From contig MU602775.1 in assembly GCA_025201865.1 (NCBI GenBank), forward strand, positions 21,070-56,193: a DNA stretch of 35,124 nt. The letters are read 5' to 3'. Position numbers and translations under genes: made by a program. Under the pieces are notes generated by a model. It was not told the DNA's origin. It saw only the letters and a program-made list of their open reading frames with translations, and ran no database searches. Below are positions 1-9,910 of the stretch, one piece after another (position 1 is the stretch's first letter; every line of letters begins with the position of its first letter). Source of the DNA: Ramicandelaber brevisporus (lineage: Eukaryota > Kickxellomycota > Ramicandelaberales > Ramicandelaberaceae).

Positions 1-338
1 GTTGGTGGATACGTCGGCGGATACGTAGTTGGTGCGCCAGAGCATGGAATCTTGACTGTCTGCGTCACTGTAACGTATACGGTTGTTGCTGGTCCACCAT
101 AAACTGGTGGTGGCTGAGGCTTGCCGTAATCACCGCCATTTGAACCACAATGGGCTGGACCTGAGCCGCAGAATCCCCATGGTGAGCAGCATAAGCCATG
201 AGGGCACGGATTGCTCGCGTCGCACTGCGGTTTTGCAACTGCTAAGGCACCTGAACTGCCGTTGTTCAGAGTGATCGCCGGCAGAACAAGACCGAGCACG
301 GACGCAGCTACAAGAACTGCTGTATTGCCGAAGCGCAT
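1..338 (-). CDS. Secreted chitin-binding (hevein-type) protein, 3' part cut by window edge
   Basis: Reading leftwards from the ATG at 338, the frame stays open to base 1, so about 112 N-terminal residues are visible and the C-terminus lies outside the window. A hydrophobic signal peptide covers about residues 5-22. A compact cysteine-rich module follows at residues 39-64 (C39, C45, C50, C51, C57, C64, with the core GLCCSPWGFCG), which is the classic type 1 chitin-binding or hevein pattern with the adjacent CC pair. After it comes a Pro/Thr-rich linker with the VYVTVTQTV style seen in many fungal cell-wall proteins. The product is probably exported and binds chitin or chito-oligosaccharides in its own wall or on a substrate. 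A catalytic domain further downstream (for example a chitin deacetylase or glycosidase) cannot be excluded. The start is the first ATG and is directly followed by the signal peptide. Confidence 0.85.
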   Translation of the reverse strand, partial: MRFGNTAVLVAASVLGLVLPAITLNNGSSGALAVAKPQCDASNPCPHGLCCSPWGFCGSGPAHCGSNGGDYGKPQPPPVYGGPATTVYVTVTQTVKIPCSGAPTTYPPTYPP

Positions 339-1908
339 CTGGAATGGAGCTAATAATCGATAGTCAATAAAAAAAGAGTAATAATAGTAGTAGTAATAAT
401 CAGATATAAATGATTTGTTTGGATATGTATGATATATGAGATGGTAACTGTGCAGGCGCTTGCTTTCGGAATGGCAAAGATGGCACAGCAAGGATATGGT
501 CAGCAGATATGATATGCTATGCTATTCTTTGCTGTGAGGTGAAGAGGAGCGTACTTGTCGATTTTCGTGAATAACAGGCTGCTGAAGAAGCGACCACGGT
601 GGGATGTCCCGGTTGGTATTTATCATGTTGCCTTGTGGCACACTCAAATCTATTTTCTGACATGCTTCCTTCTCTCTGTCTCTCTCTGATTGTGTGTGCT
701 TCTCTGCTGTATGTTCCTTCTTTGTTGTTGCGTCGCTTCCGCTGCTGCTGCTGATGCACGCGCATGCCAAAACAAATCGCGCAATGTTGCGCTCCGGTTG
801 GAAAGTTACACGCGGATAGGCGAACAGTCCAAAAGGCAACGGCAGAATGATAGTCACAAACAGTGTGGCGGCAACAGTATCAACAAGTCCAGGAATAGAT
901 TTCTGAAGTGTATGTCACACAACTATTTCTGGGGTATAGGGTTCGACTGTGGCTAAAATCTTCATCTTTAATTAACCGTCTAACAGTGATTCTGTGTTAT
1001 TTTGAATTCACTGGAAGAGAGAGAGAGAGAGAGAAAGAATGGGAGATTCGCAATTAGAGGCATCTTCCACTCTCCACTGCAAGTCAAGCCATTCGCAGTC
1101 TTGCTAACGACTGTGGCGAAGTCTCTTTGTGTGTGGGCGAGTTCGCATCGGACTCCTCGGAACGTGGGTGTTTGGTTGGCTGAGCAGGACAGTGCTTGAT
1201 TGTATGGGGTTACACCAAGTCAGTATTTCTTCAGTACTGTGAAAAGCAAGGAACCCTTGTGTTATCTTTGGGAGGGAGGAGGACGGGGAGAGGGACGGGG
1301 GAGACGACTGAGGGAAGAGACAGTTGGCTGCACGTGTATGAGCAGCTCACTACAAGTCTGCATTCAATCAAAGCCAGTATGAAGACGGGCGTTGACTGTA
1401 GCTTTGAAAATAGACGCTTCGAAAGTCCACTGGATAGTCTGACTGAGAGTGAGTTCAAGCTTCGGAACCATATTTGGCACGCGTCTAATTAGGTTCATCT
1501 ATTTTGGCGTTGAATCTAGCAGCCACATTCGCCACTTGCATGTCGATTTCGGGGAGAGGGAGGGGGAGGCAAAAGTTGGAGGCTTTGCATTGTTTTAACT
1601 GCGGTTGTTGGACTGAATGAAATGCAAGATTTGACACAACTATGACATATTCCGCGCGCACAAATAATGTCCGTGTTACTTTTGTTTTTGTTGAAAGCAG
1701 CTGTGGTGTGCCACATTCGTGCAACCCTCTTCATGCGCAGTGCTGAATTCCGAGTAGATTTCGCGTTCATTTTCTAAGTCTCTTTCTCTACTTTTCTATT
1801 TAAAAATGAGATAGGTGTTAGTGTCGTTAATGTTGTTAATGTTAATTGGGCCTCCCGTTCATTTTAGTTAAACGAAAAGTGTATTCAATCATATTTAATT
1901 TTTTATAG
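339..1908. other. Intergenic region, no gene seen
   Basis: This holds the upstream region of the chitin-binding gene and the 3' flank of the zinc-cluster gene. An AT-rich stretch with a TATA-like sequence on the minus strand lies about 60-70 bases before the ATG at 338 (around 400-408). Short frames here are antisense to simple-sequence DNA and show no domain. A GA microsatellite sits at about 1015-1033. I see no RNA gene. Confidence 0.5.
1015..1034. repeat. (GA)n microsatellite
   Basis: An uninterrupted GA dinucleotide run in non-coding DNA upstream of the chitin-binding gene. Confidence 0.9.
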
Positions 1909-3084
1909 TTAATCGCTCTCATCTTCACTTTTGATATCAACAACTTCACCTTCATTACCTTCGTCATCTTCATCATCATCTTCTTCATCTTCTTCATCTT
2001 CTTCCTTATTTGACATGGTTTTAGATTGGCGGGCTCTACCTGCAAGAACTTTAAGCCGAGCCACCCATCTAGCATGAATATGATAGCCACCAAATCGTTC
2101 AACCTGTTCCTTGATCAATTCTTGTATATTATTATAGCCTGTATCATTGCGGCGAATTGCATATAACGAGTCACTCTTATAAGGCGATAGCTCTGCAGGC
2201 ATTTCGTTTTCATCAGCATTAACTAAATAATCCAAATATTCTTCCATAAGGATACCTGTAGCCAATAGCGATAGACCAGTTAATCTGTAATCCAATCGAT
2301 CTCTACGCAATGGATTAAACGCTCTTGTGAAATGGTTGAGCCGTCCCAACTCAACTGGGAGCGCATCCTTCTTTGCCTCTTTTGAATAAACGTTGTCAAA
2401 TATACTGCAAGAATCCCTCCAAATTGAATTCAATAATTCATCGCTTGGAAGCTGGGATTCGTCCATTACAAATGCCTCTCTAAACAATTCATTCACAACA
2501 CACAAAGGTGCTCTAATTGTTTGATTTTTGACGCCTTTTCTCTTTGGTTTGCTTTCATCGCCTTCTTGCCTAGCGAATCTACCATCAACATGCGACGAGC
2601 TGACTGGATGTAAATGATGGGGAAATAGAGGATATGAATTAGCCTCCACATGCGATTTGTTTAGAAACGCCATGTGATTGTTTCTGATGTATTTCCTTGA
2701 TCTTCCATGCTCAGCCAGCGGCTTTACATCATCCAACTTGATTCTTTTTCTCTGCTTAAACTCTATTGGTCCTCCATCCATTGCCATCAAGTCGTTGTGA
2801 ACATTGCGATGTCTATACCCATCTGCTTTCAGCTGCAAACTCTCTCCATCTGGTATTAACGTTAGCGAAGCCTCTTGGGTAATCGTTTTGGGTGTCTGGA
2901 TGCTTGGATAAATGCAAGCTACGCCAGCTATAGCGCAAGACGTGCAACGAGGAAGCTCGCGATCGCAGCGTGCTGAAGAGCTCCTGGGCTGTTTGGCGCA
3001 TCCCCCACAATCTGCTTTGACTGCTTTAATCGCAGTTTGGTGTCCATTTCGAACACTTGTTGCTTTTTGTCTTGATGCCGACAT
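1909..3084 (-). CDS. Zn2Cys6-like nuclear protein with RRN10-like central region
   Basis: The protein has 391 residues. Cysteines C26, C29, C40, C47, C50 and C57 form CX2CX10CX6CX2CX6C. The second half (ARCDRELPRCTSC...GVACIYP) matches fungal Zn2Cys6 DNA-binding clusters well, but the first loop has 10 residues where the family normally has 6. Basic patches follow (KQRKRIK; KPKRKGVK). The central region, about residues 205-330, is predicted helical and includes LTGLSLLATGILMEEYLDYL. This resembles, from memory and weakly, the conserved helix of RRN10, a subunit of the RNA polymerase I upstream activation factor. The C-terminus from about residue 355 is a run of E and D. The ATG at 3084 is used because the frame has only a GTG before it. 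It lies 169 bases from the methylthioadenosine phosphorylase start, in divergent orientation. A nuclear regulator of transcription is likely. The RRN10 link is a guess. Confidence 0.75.
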   Translation of the reverse strand: MSASRQKATSVRNGHQTAIKAVKADCGGCAKQPRSSSARCDRELPRCTSCAIAGVACIYPSIQTPKTITQEASLTLIPDGESLQLKADGYRHRNVHNDLMAMDGGPIEFKQRKRIKLDDVKPLAEHGRSRKYIRNNHMAFLNKSHVEANSYPLFPHHLHPVSSSHVDGRFARQEGDESKPKRKGVKNQTIRAPLCVVNELFREAFVMDESQLPSDELLNSIWRDSCSIFDNVYSKEAKKDALPVELGRLNHFTRAFNPLRRDRLDYRLTGLSLLATGILMEEYLDYLVNADENEMPAELSPYKSDSLYAIRRNDTGYNNIQELIKEQVERFGGYHIHARWVARLKVLAGRARQSKTMSNKEEDEEDEEDDDEDDEGNEGEVVDIKSEDESD

Positions 3085-3253
3085 CAAGAGCACACTTGTT
3101 TGTGTTTAGTATGTGTTTTGTATGTGTTTTGTATTTTTTCTTGAGGGGAAAAATAATTGCGCCATGCTCTCCTTCGAGATGACAGACGCAACTCTTTGTC
3201 AGCCAGATCTACATAAAAAAAAAAAGAATAAGCTTACTTGTCCAATACCACCA
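3085..3253. promoter_or_regulatory. Short divergent promoter between zinc-cluster gene and MTAP
   Basis: Only 169 bases separate the two chosen start codons, so the two genes must share a compact bidirectional control region. It contains TATGTGTTTTGTATG-type near-direct repeats at about 3110-3135 and an A11 tract at about 3216. The MTAP frame is open through it, so part may be coding if an upstream ATG (3167 or 3182) is used instead. Confidence 0.4.
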
Positions 3254-4258
3254 ATGGTCGTCTCGTCCTCGTCGTCGTCTGTTGCCTCGTCTTCATCATC
3301 GTCCTCTTCTCTTCTGGAGCTCTACAAGGACACTCCCATCAAGATTGGTGTCATTGGAGGAACTGGTCTCTACAATCTCGAGGGTCTTGAGCTCAAGCAC
3401 AAGGACTATATCCAAACTCCGTGGGGCCGCACCTCTTCCCAAGTGCGCATCTTCCGCTTTGCATCAACCCACGTTGCGTTCATTGCACGCCATGGCGATA
3501 ACCACGAATTCTCGCCATCAGAAGTTCCCGTCCGTGCCAACATTGCAGCGCTGAAGTTGCTTGGAGTTGAGGTGATTGTCGCGTATTCAGCGGTTGGCAG
3601 TTTGCGTGAGGAGATTGTTCCGGGCCACTTTGTGCTTCCTGATCAGCTGATCGATCGTACAAAGGGAATTAGACCATCCACTTACTTTGAGGGAACTGGC
3701 ATTGTTGCTCACGCTGGCTTTGCTGATCCTTTCCATAATGGATTGGCCCAGCTCATTAAGGATGCTGCCGATACTCTAAACGGCGAGGATGCAAACCAGC
3801 AGCAGTTGGTGGTTCATGCCGAAAAGACGGTCATTGTGATGGAAGGACCTGCGTTTAGTACTAGAGCAGAATCGCGCATGTACAGATCATGGGGCGGCGA
3901 TATTATCAACATGTCTGCCCTGCCCGAGTCTAAGTTGGCTCGCGAGGCTGAGATTGCCTATCAAATGATTTGTATGTCTACCGACTATGACTGCTGGAGA
4001 ACCGAGTCTGGCTCAACCGCCGAGGGCGATGTTACTGTCCAGCATGTTATGCAGACCATGAAGCAGAATGCCCACAATGCTAACCGTCTCGTTGGTAAGG
4101 TTCTTCCGCTCCTGGACGCTGCTCTTCGTTCAAACGATGCCAAGTATCACTTGGGTGACATCAAGGGTTCAATGGAATTCAGCATCATGGCTGGCAAAGA
4201 AGCACGCCAGTCTGAGCGTGCTGCCATCTTGCGCACAATCTACCCCAACTACTTTTAA
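3254..4258 (+). CDS. MEU1: S-methyl-5'-thioadenosine phosphorylase
   Basis: This enzyme splits methylthioadenosine with phosphate into adenine and 5-methylthioribose-1-phosphate, the first step of methionine salvage after polyamine synthesis. From the ATG at 3254 it has 334 residues. A poly-Ser tail at residues 4-19 precedes the nucleoside phosphorylase fold: phosphate-loop GGTGLY (about 35-40), RHGDNH (79-84), SAVGSLREE (112-120), EGPAFST (197-203), NMSALPE (219-225) and STDYDCW (242-248). The ST-DYD motif and the DQLIDRT segment mark the MTAP subfamily rather than general purine nucleoside phosphorylases. The family is usually 270-350 residues long. I chose 3254 because its context CCACCAATGG is an excellent initiation site and the upstream in-frame stretch contains a Lys/A-tract that looks untranslated. 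In-frame ATGs at 3167 and 3182 remain possible. It is cytosolic. Confidence 0.95.
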   Translation: MVVSSSSSSVASSSSSSSSLLELYKDTPIKIGVIGGTGLYNLEGLELKHKDYIQTPWGRTSSQVRIFRFASTHVAFIARHGDNHEFSPSEVPVRANIAALKLLGVEVIVAYSAVGSLREEIVPGHFVLPDQLIDRTKGIRPSTYFEGTGIVAHAGFADPFHNGLAQLIKDAADTLNGEDANQQQLVVHAEKTVIVMEGPAFSTRAESRMYRSWGGDIINMSALPESKLAREAEIAYQMICMSTDYDCWRTESGSTAEGDVTVQHVMQTMKQNAHNANRLVGKVLPLLDAALRSNDAKYHLGDIKGSMEFSIMAGKEARQSERAAILRTIYPNYF

Positions 4259-4892
4259 AATATATAGAAAAGAAAAGAAAAGAAAAGAAAAGAATAAGGA
4301 GCCGAATCCTCTTCTTCTTTTTATTATTTAAATGAAAGAATTAAAAGAAATAAAATAGCATGGCAGGACTGATGGAGTAAGAGAGAGAGAAAGAAAAAAG
4401 GAAAGAAAGAATGTGTGAGAGTTAAATCGGTGTAAGCTTTTAGACATTGAGGATAGAGTAACTGCGTCAATTTTGAATGATAATGAGGCAGCATTTAAAT
4501 GAATTAGACAGCGCAAAAGGACTAAATGGAGAGACAGAACGAGAAAGAGAACACGCAGGTACCAAGAAAACAAAAGACTAGTTAAGGATAAGTGCGAAGA
4601 TAAGTTTATAGGAATAAGAAGAGAGTGAGTGGATGGATGGATGGTGTGCAATGTACGGAAGATTGTGATGTTGGCGTTGGGAAAGAGAGTGAGAGAGCGC
4701 GCAAGTATAAGTGTTTATGAGGATAGGAAGAAAGTAGTTAGTCAATGCCATGTGACAAACAAAGAAAAAGAGAAACGAAATGGAAAAGAAATTCAAATGA
4801 AAGTCGGTTTGAAATATGGCTGCAAACAAAAGTAATAGTAATACTAGTAATATAGTAATAGATATAATAGATATAATAGTAGATATAATAAA
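4259..4892. other. Convergent 3' region, no gene seen
   Basis: The 3' flanks of MTAP (plus) and the first HMG-box gene (minus) meet here. The plus strand is strongly purine-rich, with an AAAAG pentamer array at about 4267-4294 and GA-rich runs at 4380-4410 and 4680-4700. Reading frames on either strand are low-complexity and have no recognisable domain. Confidence 0.5.
4267..4294. repeat. (AAAAG)n tandem repeat
   Basis: Five and a half perfect pentamer units lie directly after the MTAP stop codon, probably within its 3' UTR. Confidence 0.9.
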
Positions 4893-7412
4893 TCAATAGT
4901 TTCCATTACCATCGTTTTTGTCACCATGAATGCCAGGTCCACTAGTGTACTGACGCTGGTGGATCTGCGATTGCTGTTGTTGATGCTGCTGTGACATTTG
5001 ATATAATGGAAGATGTTGATGATGATGTTGTTGCTGCTGGTGCTGCTGGTGCTGCTGATGCTGTTGACCATGAACTGAAGTCAGTGTAGCAGGCGGACAA
5101 GCTGTGTTCACATCTTGAGCAGACCCAATACTTGTCATACGAAGTGTCAAAGGATTAGCTGCCTGAATACTAACTTCTTGAGGAGTGGCAGCGATACTAG
5201 TGACGTTGGAGCCAGCAACCACCCTGCTGGCAGGCGTGTTGCTATATGTTGGTAACGGTGTCACATCGCTGCTAGTCATTGCTCCACCGCTGGCATTCGA
5301 CAGTGCGAGGTCAGTACCAAGTTGAGCTGAGCCGAATGCAACAGCTGCAATCGGCGTAGCAATGCCACTGGGATTCAATGAGGCATAGCCACTATAGAGA
5401 CTGTTGCGTCTGCTGATGCCAACGGCAGATTGAGACTGATCAGTTCCACTGGGAATGAGCATTTGGGCAGAGCCGGCACTGAATGCAACGCGCTGTTGAA
5501 GTTGATGCTGATTCTGCTGCTGCTGCTGCTGCTGTTGAATTTGTTGAGTGGCAGCTGATAGATGTGGGGCAGACAATGCGCTGAATGCAACAGGGCCAGT
5601 GTGCATCATTGAGTTAATTGACATTACACTTGAAGGTGAGCCATTTCCAGCACTTCCAACACTTCCAACAGCGGCAGCAGTAGCGGTAGAAGCATTGTAT
5701 TCGAGTATGGCAGATTGATAGGCATTACTAGAAATAGATTGCAGTTCATGATTTTGCATTTCTCTATCATATCTTTTACGGTCGTCAATGGCCATGTCAG
5801 TATAAGGTTTTCTAGCATTATCATCCATTGTACGCCACTCCTCACTTAATTGCTTTACAAAATCTCGATTCTGGATTGCAAGCGATTTGAAGTTTCGCTC
5901 TCGACGCTGCGCATTAACAAAGAACAAAAATGCATTGCGGAATCTCTTGAATGGCGGCCGGGCTGGTTTGCTTGTTGCTGTGATGGCCGTGGCTGTGTTG
6001 GTTGGAGTCATTGAACTATGGACTGACTGGATAGCTGCACTTGATGACTGTGAGCGCTGGTGATACTGGAGTGGATCCAGAGGAAGGATATCGGGGTTTC
6101 CACGATGGAGAGGATGGGTGTGCTGCAATTGCTGATGCGACTGAATTGCATAGCCAGTCAGTGGAGTGGTGTTTGTAGACTGTGACATTCCTCCTCCACT
6201 GTTGCGATTCACAGTTGGAGTTACCATGGCGGGATCAATAGTGTTTGGAGATGACTTGCGATGCTTGCCCGACTTTGGTCGAGCTGGAGTCTGGGGCGAA
6301 TCAACATTGGCAGTGGGCAGTGAATGACGCTGGAATTGAGACACTGATGCACTGGCGTTTGCACCAATGGCAACAGGCGCACCTCCAGCCAACAGGTAGT
6401 TGGATGTCAAACCAAATGCAGAGGAGGTTGGATTCATCAAATCCGATCCTTGTTGAAGCTGCAATGCTTGAAATTGATACTGAGCAGGTACAAATGATTG
6501 CTGCTGAGGTTGAGGAATCATAGTTTGGTACAATTGCTGCTGCTGCTGCTGCTGTTGCTGTTGTTGCTGTTGCTGTGGGCGAATTTGCTGTTGCTGCTGT
6601 ACTTGTTGTTGCTGTTGTTGCTGCTGTACAGGCTGTTGCACTTGCTGTGTATGAACTGTATTTGTCATGTAAGGGACGTAGAATGGCTGCTGCGGGAAAT
6701 CAACATTCCCGCCGGGAAGAGGCAGCGTGATGCCTGCAGCTGGTGCTGGCAATGTCATATCAGTTGCCATTGCGAACGATGACTGCGATGCAGCTTGAGT
6801 GGGATGATACGACGGAATGCTACCACCAATCGCCGATGTTATTGACGGGATTTGAACAGACTGCCTGGGCTGTTGCTGCATTAGCTGGGCCAGCTGGCTA
6901 TCATTTAGAGTAGATGGGAGCGGCAGTGATCCGCCTCCACCTCCTGCTGTAGCTACTGCACTGTTGTTGCTGACGCCACTGTTCGGATTTGAGACTGCAG
7001 AGCTGGGTGTTGACGAACGCGAATTACTCGAACTCCCTTCAGCCCTCACTCCCAGCTTGTTGTTTGAAGACGATGGAAACATCGAACCAGAGACTGAACG
7101 CGTTGGCAACGGTAGTTTGCGTGGCTCAACTGGGATTTGCAACGGGGGCGGCTGTGGTGCAGGCTGCGGCAGGAATGGTTGCTGCTGTAATAGCTGGTGC
7201 TGGTGCTGGTGCTGCTGGTGGTGATAACTCTTGTCTGTGGATGTGGAAATTGGTGAGGCGCCTGTTGTCGCTATCGGTGTCGTCGTTGTGAAGATGGAGG
7301 TTGCAGTTGATGTATTGAAAGTGGCTGTGGAATCAGTGGCAGTGGCAGTGGCAGTGGCAGTGGCAGTAGTAGTGTACACGTTGTCTGTGCTCTGTGTTGT
7401 AGTGAGCAACAT
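4893..7412 (-). CDS. HMG-box transcription regulator with polyQ tracts
   Basis: The protein has 839 residues and one HMG box at about residues 484-556. The box starts with PPFKRFRNAFLFFVNAQRR and contains the signature EEWRTMDDNARKPYTDMA and DRKRY, that is, the three-helix minor-groove DNA-binding fold. The rest is low-complexity: an N-terminal Thr/Ala repeat encoded by CAGTGC-type units (7330-7370), a long polyQ block (about residues 262-300, DNA 6530-6640), further Q/H runs near the C-terminus (DNA 4970-5065), and Ser/Ala-rich linkers. Such tracts are typical of fungal co-regulators of the Rox1/Ixr1 type, but the box does not let me assign one. It is a paralogue of the HMG gene at 16445-19720. 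The ATG at 7412 opens the frame. It is expected to be nuclear. Confidence 0.88.
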   Translation of the reverse strand: MLLTTTQSTDNVYTTTATATATATATDSTATFNTSTATSIFTTTTPIATTGASPISTSTDKSYHHQQHQHQHQLLQQQPFLPQPAPQPPPLQIPVEPRKLPLPTRSVSGSMFPSSSNNKLGVRAEGSSSNSRSSTPSSAVSNPNSGVSNNSAVATAGGGGGSLPLPSTLNDSQLAQLMQQQPRQSVQIPSITSAIGGSIPSYHPTQAASQSSFAMATDMTLPAPAAGITLPLPGGNVDFPQQPFYVPYMTNTVHTQQVQQPVQQQQQQQQVQQQQQIRPQQQQQQQQQQQQQQLYQTMIPQPQQQSFVPAQYQFQALQLQQGSDLMNPTSSAFGLTSNYLLAGGAPVAIGANASASVSQFQRHSLPTANVDSPQTPARPKSGKHRKSSPNTIDPAMVTPTVNRNSGGGMSQSTNTTPLTGYAIQSHQQLQHTHPLHRGNPDILPLDPLQYHQRSQSSSAAIQSVHSSMTPTNTATAITATSKPARPPFKRFRNAFLFFVNAQRRERNFKSLAIQNRDFVKQLSEEWRTMDDNARKPYTDMAIDDRKRYDREMQNHELQSISSNAYQSAILEYNASTATAAAVGSVGSAGNGSPSSVMSINSMMHTGPVAFSALSAPHLSAATQQIQQQQQQQQNQHQLQQRVAFSAGSAQMLIPSGTDQSQSAVGISRRNSLYSGYASLNPSGIATPIAAVAFGSAQLGTDLALSNASGGAMTSSDVTPLPTYSNTPASRVVAGSNVTSIAATPQEVSIQAANPLTLRMTSIGSAQDVNTACPPATLTSVHGQQHQQHQQHQQQQHHHQHLPLYQMSQQHQQQQSQIHQRQYTSGPGIHGDKNDGNGNY
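6530..6645 (-). repeat. CAG/CAA polyglutamine repeat inside HMG-box gene
   Basis: On the coding strand, mixed CAG and CAA codons encode almost uninterrupted glutamine. The mixture suggests selection on the protein tract rather than a young pure triplet expansion. Confidence 0.85.
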
Positions 7413-7920
7413 ATCAAGTATGAATGAATGTAAGCCTCAAGCGCGAGAGAAACAAGGAACAGTGAATGAGCAAAAAGGCGAACGAGAGGCAATGTAAACA
7501 GCAAACGACAAGAAGAAGAAAAAAAAACCAAAAGCAAGCGAACAAGGAAGAAAAAAAAACAAAGAGTGTAGTGGAAGCAGTAACAGCAGAGTGTTGCGGA
7601 ATCGATATGCCTATTCCCAGTGTGGGCTCACTCGCGTTCTTTCGAGAGGGTTCTTTTTGTTTTTTTCTTACACAGTCTGCAATATGCACGAAAGGTTTAC
7701 AACTACCACTACAGCGACTACGACTCTATTCTTCTCCCTCTTTCCCCCCAAAAAATGATATGCAAACGTGTGAAGAGTGGGATGCAAGCAAAAGGTCCCC
7801 AGAGAAACAGGAGGCGATGGTGGTCGATACAAAAAAGGGTGCTGTATATTGACTGTTGAGTATGAAGGTGGGTGTGCGGGTTTAATATACAGTGTATTAC
7901 TGTGAGAGTAAGTATGAACG

Positions 7921-7970
7921 AGAGAAAGAGAGAGAGAGAGAGAGAGAGTGCCTGTGTGTATGTGTGTGTA

Positions 7971-8002
<32 letters not shown>

Positions 8003-8010
8003 TATGTGTG
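7921..8010. repeat. Adjacent (GA)n and (GT)n microsatellites
   Basis: A GA run at 7921-7949 is followed, after a short spacer, by a GT run with TATG interruptions at 7953-8010. Both lie in the upstream region of the HMG-box gene. Confidence 0.9.
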
Positions 8011-8870
8011 GGCAGACAGTGCAGAAGAGAACGGATAAAGATAGCCGAGTGTCTTTTTGTGAAGCGGAAAAGAGTCCCTGAATTGACTGTTGTGTTGCCA
8101 GGACTGACTGGTAGTGAGTACAGACGACTATGAGAGACCGGGCGGACACAAACTGGAGGGCGGGGCGGCAACAACTGTAGCCAAACTTGCGAGGATGAAT
8201 CGAGAACAAGAGGAGAATGGAGAGAGGAGGAGGGCAGCAGTGTGGACCGACGGGCTGACTGGTTGACTGCTGCGAAGTGTAGTGTAGTGAGTAGGTCGCA
8301 GTGTGACACAATCGGCGCGCCAGAGTAGGAAAATGACCTGTGAAATAGTTGGGGGGGGGGAGAGAAGGAACAAGTGGCCGGTCGGAGTCACACTCTTGGT
8401 CAAAATTAGAATATATGACATCAGGAGTGCGCACGGGCGAATCAAACGATCTCTCCCCGCCAAGACAAGATACCTCCCCTGCTCTGTTTGTTCTATGTGG
8501 GAGGTGCGGGGTAGTACTTGATTACTAAATGTCGCAAATCGATTCAAGTGTGATAGAGAATCAAGTGCAAATGCAAGTGCGAGTGCACTATGTACCAAAA
8601 CGGGGAAGCATGCAAGCAATATACATCCATTCTTCTGGTTTGCACAGTGACTTTCGATCAAATGTCACTTGAACGCATGCACCTGTTCATTAATCACCAT
8701 CAGGTATTGGAATTGATATTCTGATAGTGATTACTTTTCAATTTAGATGTTTGGGTTTTGGATATTTGTTACGGAATTGCAGTGTTCAGGGGACGTGTTT
8801 TTTTTGAAGGTTTAAAAGATATAGACTGAGGAGACAATTTGCAAACAAGATAGGAGTAAAGTAAAGAAAT

Positions 8871-8905
8871 GAATACTGAATACTGAATACTGAATACTGA
8901 ATGAA
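8871..8905. repeat. (GAATACT)4 tandem repeat
   Basis: Four perfect 7-base units run into GAATGAATG. The array lies about 50-80 bases downstream of the membrane-protein stop codon, probably in its 3' UTR. Confidence 0.85.
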
Positions 8906-8953
8906 TGTGCCTTCATTTCATTGTGATCAGTTAAGGAAATAACTGAAAAGAGT

Positions 8954-9875
8954 TTAGTAAACAGTAAAATCGGACAACTGCTTTTCAATCGGCTCGACGA
9001 CTCGAATGGCACGGAAGCGCGACTTGACGCTGTCATCCATTTCAATGTTCGGGCGAGTGGCAGCAATGAAAAGCCGACTATTTTTCCGCAGATTGGTTGG
9101 CATTGTGATAGTGATGTTGGTGTAGGCACAGCTCGGTGCAGCCGGATAGCGTGGATAAGATGATTTCCATTGATAGTACGTCGAGTCGCCAGCATTGAGC
9201 CAAACGACAGGATTGCCGTAGCCGTAAGGTGATACCTTTGTGCGGTCTTGGATGAAGCTAGAGTCCGTACCATTGTGAGCGACAGAGTATTCAATTATAA
9301 TTCTGTCAATGGCACTGTCCGTCTGCACAACAATATTGGAGCGCATCTGACCGCCAGCGCGAATGTAGAGATCAGGAGCGTGAATCTCGTGGCCGTATAT
9401 GTGTCTTCCCGTCGGATGGACTTCGCGACGAGTAATGAAATTTTGCTTGGGCATGGCATGAGACTGGTCGGCGGCGAGACAGTGGGCAGGCTGCTCACTC
9501 AAGACAGACCAAGCCTCGGTGTCACGGATTGCGTAGTCCATTCTGTTCCACACAGCGTTGAGATGGCTGACATCTGGGCGAGCCCAGAACCGCGGAAGAA
9601 CAATTCCGTACGCAATGAAGGCAAAGATGCCCAGAGTCACAAGAACAGACAGGAGCGCTATGAAGATGCGGGTCTTGGCAATGTAACGCAACCCTCTGGC
9701 GATGGCAAACACGACAACAGACAAGACGGCGAAAATGGACTCGAGTAGAGACACAGTGCCATCGTAACCCTCCATGAGTAGCGACATAAGGGTGACCGGG
9801 AGCTCAACAACGCGGACCTGGATCACCCGCGGTGAATGGCAGTGACAGTGTGCGCAAGTGTGAGTGGGGGCGGCT

Positions 9876-9910
<35 letters not shown>

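Larger units (their letters stand above)
7413..8953. other. Long upstream region rich in microsatellites, no gene seen
   Basis: These 1.5 kb lie between the start of the HMG-box gene and the stop of the membrane-protein gene, both on the minus strand. They therefore hold the HMG promoter or leader and the 3' end region of the neighbour's upstream side. They contain GA and GT arrays (7921-8010), a G10 run (8351-8360) and a 7-base tandem repeat (8871-8905). Frames of about 200 residues on the minus strand (7668-8434) are made of the complementary simple repeats (Ser/Leu, His/Thr) and have no domain, so I treat them as chance. Confidence 0.5.

Noticed and set aside
7668-8434. Minus-strand frames of 213 and 238 codons with His/Thr and Ser/Leu runs
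   Set aside because: They translate GA/GT microsatellites, overlap each other in two frames and show no recognisable domain.
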